Shown: positions 59,759 to 64,000 of the stretch, piece by piece | Numbering within the stretch: the first letter of the stretch is position 1 | Layout of the letters: each line of letters starts with the position of its first letter | DNA from: Variovorax sp. J22G73 | GTDB lineage: Bacteria > Pseudomonadota > Gammaproteobacteria > Burkholderiales > Burkholderiaceae_C | Reading direction: 5' to 3' | DNA: 64,000 bases | Assembly: GCF_030317035.1 (NCBI RefSeq) | Contig: NZ_JASZYK010000009.1 | Span: forward strand, 62,001-126,000 | Notes under the pieces: generated by a model | The model's database searches: none | What the model was told of the DNA's origin: nothing | Seen by the model: only the letters and a program-made list of their open reading frames with translations | Position numbers and translations under genes: made by a program

Positions 59759-60694
59759 CTAGGGCTGCGCCAGGAACCGCGCGACCTGCGCGAGCACCTC
59801 TTGCCCCTTCAGGATGCGTCGATGCCCCAGGCCCTGCGTGGCCACGAGCCGCGCGCCGGCGATGGCATCGCGGTAGGCCTCGGCATCGGCGAAGCGGTTC
59901 ACGCGGTCTTCGCGGTCGTGCACGATCAATGTCGGCTGCGCGATGCGCGGGCCCACGGCGGCCGGCTCCAGCTGCGGCATGAGCACGCCTTCGCGCGCTT
60001 CGAACAGCCGCTGCATCGCCAGGCGCGTGGCCTCGCTCAGGCCGAAGGTGTGGGCGAAGTAGCGCGTGTACTCGCGTGGCGACGCGGGTGGCGCCAGCAG
60101 CACGAGCCGCTCGGCCGGCAGCCCGCGCGCCGCGGCCAGCGCCAGCCCGTTGGCGCCCAGCGAGTGCGCGACGGCGGCGCGCAGCGCATGGCCGTCCGCC
60201 GCGAGCCGGGCCGCGACGTAGGCGATGGCCCGCGCGAACTGCGCCGAGTTGCTCAGCGTGCCGGCGCTGCGGCCGTGCGCCGGCAGCTCGAGCAGCACCG
60301 GCCGCAGGCCCACGGCGGCCAGGGTCTGCGCCAGCGGCAGCATCTGCCCTGCGTGGCCGCCCCAGCCGTGCACCAGCAGCACCACGGGTGGCGACTCGGC
60401 CCCCGAGTCTTGCGCGGCCAGGTGGTAGATGCCCACGCTGGCGTGCTCGAAGGCCCAGCCTTCGCGTCGCCATTCGACGCCCGGCCCCTGGCCACGGTAG
60501 ATCCACTTGAGCGGCAACGGCGTGCCGAACAGGCGGTAGGCCGCGCGCACGCCCAGCGCGGGCCACAGGCGCTGCGAGGTGGTCAGGCCGAAGCGCAAGG
60601 CGCGCATCGGGCGGCCGGGCCGGTAGTAGTTCGACTGCGCGGCGTGGCCCGCGGCGGAAGTCGAAGCGGCAGGCGAGGTTGAAGGGGCCGTCAT
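59759..60694 (-). CDS. Alpha/beta hydrolase under TetR control
   Basis: A 311-residue alpha/beta hydrolase with oxyanion segment LLVHGWGGHAGQM, nucleophile in AHSLGANG, acid residue in IVHDREDRVN and catalytic His in GLGHRRILKG. The N-terminal 35 residues are Ser/Ala/Thr-rich and may be disordered; there is no clear signal peptide. It begins 5 bp after the stop of the 37-residue membrane peptide gene, with which it shares the TetR-controlled promoter at 60830. TetR genes next to such hydrolases often respond to lipids, lactones or xenobiotics. The substrate is not known. ATG 60694 is chosen because the upstream sequence codes for the small peptide. Confidence 0.87.
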   Translation of the reverse strand: MTAPSTSPAASTSAAGHAAQSNYYRPGRPMRALRFGLTTSQRLWPALGVRAAYRLFGTPLPLKWIYRGQGPGVEWRREGWAFEHASVGIYHLAAQDSGAESPPVVLLVHGWGGHAGQMLPLAQTLAAVGLRPVLLELPAHGRSAGTLSNSAQFARAIAYVAARLAADGHALRAAVAHSLGANGLALAAARGLPAERLVLLAPPASPREYTRYFAHTFGLSEATRLAMQRLFEAREGVLMPQLEPAAVGPRIAQPTLIVHDREDRVNRFADAEAYRDAIAGARLVATQGLGHRRILKGQEVLAQVARFLAQP

Positions 60695-60699
60695 GGCGT

Positions 60700-60813
60700 T
60701 CAGTACCAGACCCAGTCGCGGTTGCTGCGCGGCAGGCTGCGCAGGGTGTCGCACGCGCCCCGCACACCGAGGACCACCGCGTAGGCGGCAAGCAAGAGGG
60801 CAATGATCAGCAT
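60700..60813 (-). CDS. 37-residue single-helix membrane peptide
   Basis: A small ORF with a strong ribosome-binding site (AAAAGGAG, 7 bp before the ATG). Residues 2-17 (LIIALLLAAYAVVLGV) form one transmembrane helix. The rest is basic and polar, with one Cys (C21) and an aromatic end RDWVWY. It lies between the TetR operator and the hydrolase start, with 5 bp to the next gene, so it is the first gene of that operon. The strong initiation site, in-frame hydrophobic core and position support a real peptide. It may regulate or localise the hydrolase, or be a leader peptide. No homologue is recognised by eye. Confidence 0.65.
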   Translation of the reverse strand: MLIIALLLAAYAVVLGVRGACDTLRSLPRSNRDWVWY

Positions 60814-60829
60814 GGTGCTTCTCCTTTTA

Positions 60830-60845
60830 TCGCACGTGTGTGCGA
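60830..60845. promoter_or_regulatory. Perfect TetR-type operator before the membrane-peptide operon
   Basis: TCGCAC-N4-GTGCGA, a perfect palindrome of 16 bp, lies 17 bp before the small ORF start. A matching site (61509-61524) precedes the TetR gene. The shared sequence strongly suggests binding by that TetR. Confidence 0.75.
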
Positions 60846-60894
60846 AATATCGGCAAATGAACGGGGTGGTGCGTTGTCCGCTTCGTTCAGCGGC

Positions 60895-61497
60895 TCAGGC
60901 GAGGTAGCTGGAAAGAAGGCGCCGCCACGTCGACGTGGCACGCTCCGTGGCCTGCGGGTCGCGCAGAAAGCGTGCGTCGTGCAGCTGGGTCATCATCACG
61001 CCGTTGAGCTCGCTCACGAGTTGCGCGGGGTCGGTGTCGGCCTTGAGCTCGCCGGTTTCCATGGCCTGCAGCACGGTGCGGCGCAGCGCGGCGCGCCAGC
61101 GCGTGACCTCGTCGAACAGCACGTTGCGCAGCTCGCCTTCGCGGTCGTCGAACTCGAAGGCACCGGCCATGTAGAGGCATCCGGTGTGCATCTCGACGTC
61201 GCGGGTGCGGGCGATCCAGCGCGACACGATCTCGTTGAGCCGAGGCAGGCCCTTGGCCTTCTGCATGGCGGGCACGAACACCTCGGCCAGGAAGCCGCGG
61301 CCGTACTCCTCGATGACCGCCTTCTGCAACGCTTCGCGCGAACCCACGCGCGAGAACACGCCGCTCTTGGACAAGCCCAGCCGGCTGGCCACGGCCTGCA
61401 GCGTGATGGCTTCCAGCCCTTCGGCCAGCGCAAGGGTCATCGCCGCGCCGACGATGGCGGCACGGGTGAGTTCGCTTTTCTGGGTCTTGGCGTCCAT
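60895..61497 (-). CDS. TetR/AcrR family transcriptional regulator
   Basis: A 200-residue TetR regulator. The DNA-binding domain spans about residues 8-55 (RAAIVGAAMTLALAEGLEAITLQ, VASRLGLSKSGVFSRVGSREALQ). The C-terminal domain is of the TetR_C type found in YxaF/LmrA-like or TetR_C_6-like regulators. It contains one cysteine (MHTGCLYM). ATG 61497 is preferred because the operator at 61509-61524 would overlap the longer version. A 49-residue-shorter product is not supported. It lies upstream of the small peptide and hydrolase genes on the same strand and probably represses both itself and them. Confidence 0.9.
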   Translation of the reverse strand: MDAKTQKSELTRAAIVGAAMTLALAEGLEAITLQAVASRLGLSKSGVFSRVGSREALQKAVIEEYGRGFLAEVFVPAMQKAKGLPRLNEIVSRWIARTRDVEMHTGCLYMAGAFEFDDREGELRNVLFDEVTRWRAALRRTVLQAMETGELKADTDPAQLVSELNGVMMTQLHDARFLRDPQATERATSTWRRLLSSYLA

Positions 61498-61508
61498 GCG
61501 GCGAACTT

Positions 61509-61524
61509 TAGCACAGTCGTGCGA
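61509..61524. promoter_or_regulatory. TetR-type operator before the TetR gene
   Basis: TAGCAC-N4-GTGCGA, 16 bp, has one arm mismatch from the perfect site at 60830-60845 and the same 4-bp spacer. It ends 12 bp before the TetR ATG, fitting autorepression. Confidence 0.7.
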
Positions 61525-61694
61525 AAACACAAGCAACGGCTCCAGCAGCCGAAGGAAAGGGTTCGCACCCGTCGATAGATGTTTTGCTCATGTGAAACCA
61601 ACAAACGCATCGTTCCCCGAATAAGCACTTCTGCCGAGAATCGCGCCTCAGCCTCATCCGGGGCCCTGACTCTCCTGACTCACCTCCGCGGCAG

Positions 61695-62639
61695 ATGAAC
61701 TTCCAACAACTGCGCTCGGTACGCGAGGCCGTTCGTTGCGGCTTCAACCTGACCGAAGTCGCCCACACCCTTCACACTTCGCAGCCCGGCGTGAGCCGGC
61801 AGATCCGCGAGCTCGAGGAAGAGCTCGGCATCGAGCTCTTCGTGCGCGCCGGCAAGCGGCTCACCGGGCTCACCGAGCCCGGCGGCCACGTGCTGCCCAT
61901 CATCGAGCGCATGCTCATGGAGAGCAGCAACCTCAAGCACGCGGGCCAGGAGTTCGTCGCGCAGCAAAGCGGCCTGCTCTCGGTGGCGGCCACGCACTCG
62001 CAGGCGCGCTATGCGATGCCGGTGGCGGTGCAGGAATTTCGCAGCCAGTTCCCCAACGTGAAACTGCACCTGCACCAGGGCTCGCCCAAGCAGATCGCGC
62101 AGATGCTGCTCGACGGCGAGGCCGACGTGGGCATCGCCACCGAGGCGCTGGGCGACTACCCGCAGCTGGTCGCCCTGCCCTGCTACCGCTGGACGCATTC
62201 GGTGATCGTGCCGCCCGGGCATCCGCTGCTGGACGCGCCGCTCACGCTCGACGCGCTCACGCGGTACCCGCTCATCACCTACGACACCGGCTTCACGGGC
62301 CGTTCGCGCATCGACGAGGCCTTCGAGCAGCGCGGGCTGCAGCCCAACATCGTGCTGGCCGCGATGGACGCCGACGTGATCAAGACCTACGTGCAGCTGG
62401 GCCTGGGCGTGGGCATCGTCGCCGGCGTGGCGTACGAAGCCGAGCGCGACACGCAGCTGCGCGCGCTCGACGCGGGGCGGCTCTTCGGCATCAACCTCAC
62501 CAAGCTGGCGGTGCGACGGGGTACCTACCTGCGCAAGTACGTGTATGCGTTCATCGAATCGTTCGCCCCCACGCTCACGCGCGCGGTGGTGGAAAAGGCG
62601 CTGGGCGACGAGGCCAAGGCCTCGCACTACGAAATCTAG
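61695..62639 (+). CDS. CysB-like LysR-family transcriptional regulator
   Basis: A 314-residue LysR regulator with N-terminal winged helix (MNFQQLRSVREAVRCGFNLT, AHTLHTSQPGVSRQIRELEEELG). A CysB/Cbl-type effector domain follows, with THSQARYAMPVAVQEF, FPNVKLHLHQGSPKQIAQML and the ligand-loop GLGVGIVAG. CysB and Cbl control sulfate and sulfonate assimilation using O-acetylserine or adenosine phosphosulfate as signal. The pattern VAATHSQARY is characteristic, so a sulfur-metabolism role is probable though no such gene is adjacent. It is divergent from the TetR gene across a 197-bp gap. Confidence 0.9.
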   Translation: MNFQQLRSVREAVRCGFNLTEVAHTLHTSQPGVSRQIRELEEELGIELFVRAGKRLTGLTEPGGHVLPIIERMLMESSNLKHAGQEFVAQQSGLLSVAATHSQARYAMPVAVQEFRSQFPNVKLHLHQGSPKQIAQMLLDGEADVGIATEALGDYPQLVALPCYRWTHSVIVPPGHPLLDAPLTLDALTRYPLITYDTGFTGRSRIDEAFEQRGLQPNIVLAAMDADVIKTYVQLGLGVGIVAGVAYEAERDTQLRALDAGRLFGINLTKLAVRRGTYLRKYVYAFIESFAPTLTRAVVEKALGDEAKASHYEI

Positions 62640-62776
62640 AGCCTGTCCAGTGGCACATCGCGGTCGGGGCCGAGGTGTGTACTGCGGACGACAGAAAGGT
62701 TAAAAAAGAAGAATGCAGGTTCACACAGGCGGCGTACATTCGGGTTAATTCCCTGGCTTCCTGGAACGGATCAGCA

Positions 62777-63040
62777 ATGGCATCGACCCCGCAGCAGCAG
62801 CAACAGCAAACAAGGGCCGCCCTCAAGGCGGCAGATGCCGCAGAGCGCCGAGAGCGGCTCAAACGGGCCCTCCCCGCCACGGTGGAACTGCTGCAGAGCC
62901 GCCAAGCCGACCGCATCGACGACGCCGACATCGACGCCTACGTGGCCCTCAACTGGCTCGAATGGCACGGTGGCGGGCTTCGCCTGACCATCACCGGGCG
63001 CAATGTGTGCGCCCAGTCGGCGCCCACCGCGCTGGTCTGA
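62777..63040 (+). CDS. Small hypothetical protein with Gln tract
   Basis: An 87-residue protein of unknown function. It starts MASTPQQQQQQ, continues with a basic helix (AADAAERRERLKRALPATVELLQSRQA) and ends with DADIDAYVALNWLEWHGGGLRLTITGRNVC. The last part could be a small winged-helix-like or beta fold. It is 138 bp after the LysR gene on the same strand, in a region with TTAATTCC-type AT-rich sequence that may be a promoter. The longer open frame around it is a shadow of the LysR gene. A terminator follows 13 bp after the stop, supporting a real gene. Confidence 0.65.
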   Translation: MASTPQQQQQQTRAALKAADAAERRERLKRALPATVELLQSRQADRIDDADIDAYVALNWLEWHGGGLRLTITGRNVCAQSAPTALV

Positions 63041-63053
63041 CCCCAACGAAAAA

Positions 63054-63083
63054 AACGCCGCAAGCCTTCAGGCCTGCGGCGTT
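63054..63083. terminator. Rho-independent terminator between convergent genes
   Basis: AACGCCGCA (63054-63062) pairs with TGCGGCGTT (63075-63083), with an inner GCC/GGC pair. A run of A's just before it gives the U-tract on the minus strand, so it serves mainly the RcnB-like gene and also ends the small plus-strand gene. Confidence 0.8.
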
Positions 63084-63118
63084 CGTTCTTTGCGTGAGAG
63101 GGCCGGAACAGCGTCTGT

Positions 63119-63544
63119 TTACTGGCCTGCGATGATGTTCGCGATCACGCCGGTGGCAATGGCCGCGAGCACGAAGTCGCCGCCCACGCCCACCCACTGG
63201 TAGCCACGCGGTGGCTGCTGCAGGCGGTACGAGCGCCAGTCCTGCACCACGTAGTTGCGGCCACGGTACTCGGGCGGAATGCGTCCGCCGCGGCGCCATT
63301 CGGCGTGCGGTTGCGGGAAGCCACGGCGATCGAACTGGCGGCCGTCGCGGAAGTCCTGGTTGCCGCGATAGCCCGGAGGGCCGCCGCGGTGATCGAAATT
63401 GGGGCCACGCTGCTCGAAGCGGCCGTCACGGCCATCGCCCGGCCGGCCGTCGAAGCGACGGTCTTGCGCAAAGGCGCTCCCCGCGGCCATGCACATCGCA
63501 AGCGCCGCGGCTGCAACGGCCATGCTCTTTGAATTGCGGATCAT
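63119..63544 (-). CDS. RcnB-like periplasmic protein
   Basis: A 141-residue exported protein. The signal peptide ends AGSAFAQ. The mature protein starts with an Arg/Gly/Asp-rich, probably disordered stretch (RRFDGRPGDGRDGRFEQRG). It ends with the RcnB pattern IPPEYRGRNYVVQDWRSYRLQQPPRGYQWVGVGGDFVLAAIATGVI. RcnB in E. coli helps nickel/cobalt homeostasis together with RcnA. No transporter partner is present here, and the family is also expanded in bacteria without a metal link. The ATG has AGGAG upstream. A terminator lies just past its stop. Confidence 0.85.
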   Translation of the reverse strand: MIRNSKSMAVAAAALAMCMAAGSAFAQDRRFDGRPGDGRDGRFEQRGPNFDHRGGPPGYRGNQDFRDGRQFDRRGFPQPHAEWRRGGRIPPEYRGRNYVVQDWRSYRLQQPPRGYQWVGVGGDFVLAAIATGVIANIIAGQ

Positions 63545-63703
63545 CTGAACTCCTTGATGCGTTGATGACGAAGTCCATTGTGTGCCCCGCTTGTGTCCGC
63601 TTCGGGCACTTCAGGTCGCGGTCAGGTGAAATCAGGTAAGCGCTGGTATCCGCGCGGGGCCTTGTCCTTCAAGGCGCTCGGCACAAGGCCCCGGCACCGC
63701 CCT

Positions 63704-64000
63704 TCAGTACACGCCGCTCGCCAGCACGGCAATCGCCAGGCCGTGCGCCAGCGTGGCCGCGAGCAGGCCCGCGCGGTTGAACACACAGGCCGCCACCAGC
63801 CCTTCGATCAGCGTGAACACCAACACCGGCACGCCCGCGCGCGTGACCAAGAACGCCAGCCATGCATGGCACAGGCTGACAACACGCCGGACGCGATCGC
63901 CGCGCGCACCGCCGGCATGTGCTGCGCAAGGCGCTGCTGCAGCATGCCGCGGAACAGCAGCTCTTCATACGCATTGCCGAGCAGCGCGAAGACAAGCATC
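63704..64000 (-). pseudogene. CPBP intramembrane protease, frameshifted and cut by the window edge
   Basis: The C-terminal half of a CPBP (Abi/CAAX-type) glutamic protease is visible. Motif 1 EELLFRG is intact, followed by QQRLAQHMPAVRAAIASGVL. Then the frame fails. In the next frame the protein continues SLCHAWLAFLVTRAGVPVLV and ends LAHGLAIAVLASGVY before the stop at 63706-63704. Adding one T near 63878-63882 would give GVLFSLCHAW, restoring motif 2 (FxxxH). So a one-base deletion is the simplest reading. The 5' part lies beyond base 64000. Real inactivation and sequencing error cannot be told apart here. Confidence 0.75.

Overview
The window looks like a chromosomal segment of a high-GC betaproteobacterium of the Comamonadaceae, most likely Variovorax or a close relative. 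This rests on codon bias, the aerobic benzoyl-CoA (box) gene set with its BoxR regulator, the minCDE order, a Bug-family binding protein and the dense short operons with ATGA overlaps. No integrase, transposase, phage gene or CRISPR array was seen. The only RNA gene found is a tRNA-Gly.

Layout. 1-8.5 kb: an acetoacetate-CoA ligase gene that runs off the left edge faces a TetR gene across two tandem operator-like palindromes. The TetR gene leads an operon with an NMT1-type ABC importer, a cyclase-family hydrolase and fumarylacetoacetase. 8.6-10.9 kb: tRNA-Gly, a thioredoxin-reductase-like flavoprotein with an Rrf2 regulator, and a Gly/Ala-rich secreted protein. 10.9-27.3 kb: a nearly complete aerobic benzoate pathway. 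One arm is boxR, boxC, boxB, boxA and a MaoC-like gene on the minus strand. The other is a DUF4863-type gene, boxD, benzoate-CoA ligase, an alpha/beta hydrolase, a five-gene branched-chain-type ABC importer and an AraC regulator on the plus strand. Both promoters carry TGCA-N6-TGC(A/T) sites that fit BoxR control. 27.4-35.2 kb: a tannase/feruloyl-esterase-like lipoprotein, a sigma54 activator with a variant GAFTGA loop, an unknown lipoprotein and a flavin monooxygenase with an extra N-terminal domain.

35.6-44.2 kb: a Crp/Fnr regulator, a DUF1090 protein, then a plus-strand cluster. It holds a beta-keto-acid cleavage (BKACE) protein, an orphan periplasmic binding protein, a carnitine-dehydrogenase-like enzyme, a feruloyl-CoA-synthase-like ligase and a crotonase. 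A MocR-type regulator broken by an in-frame TAG lies against it. 44.3-47.5 kb: a degradative class II HMG-CoA reductase (mvaA) followed by a small two-helix membrane protein and a large TctA-like permease. I read this as a candidate mevalonate uptake and catabolism operon, and it is the most novel-looking unit here. 47.5-64 kb: mostly housekeeping and scattered genes. These are AsmA-like, thioesterase, NCS2 permease, minCDE, a multi-rhodanese protein, a Bug protein, a desaturase, a giant WG/Sel1-repeat protein, and a hydrolase plus 37-residue membrane peptide under a TetR with two matched operators. Then come a CysB-like LysR, an RcnB-like protein and a frameshifted CPBP protease at the right edge.

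Together the genes describe a soil or plant-associated generalist that imports aromatic and small organic acids and activates them as CoA thioesters. GC-rich palindromic repeats of one family sit between genes at three places, two of them inside operons.
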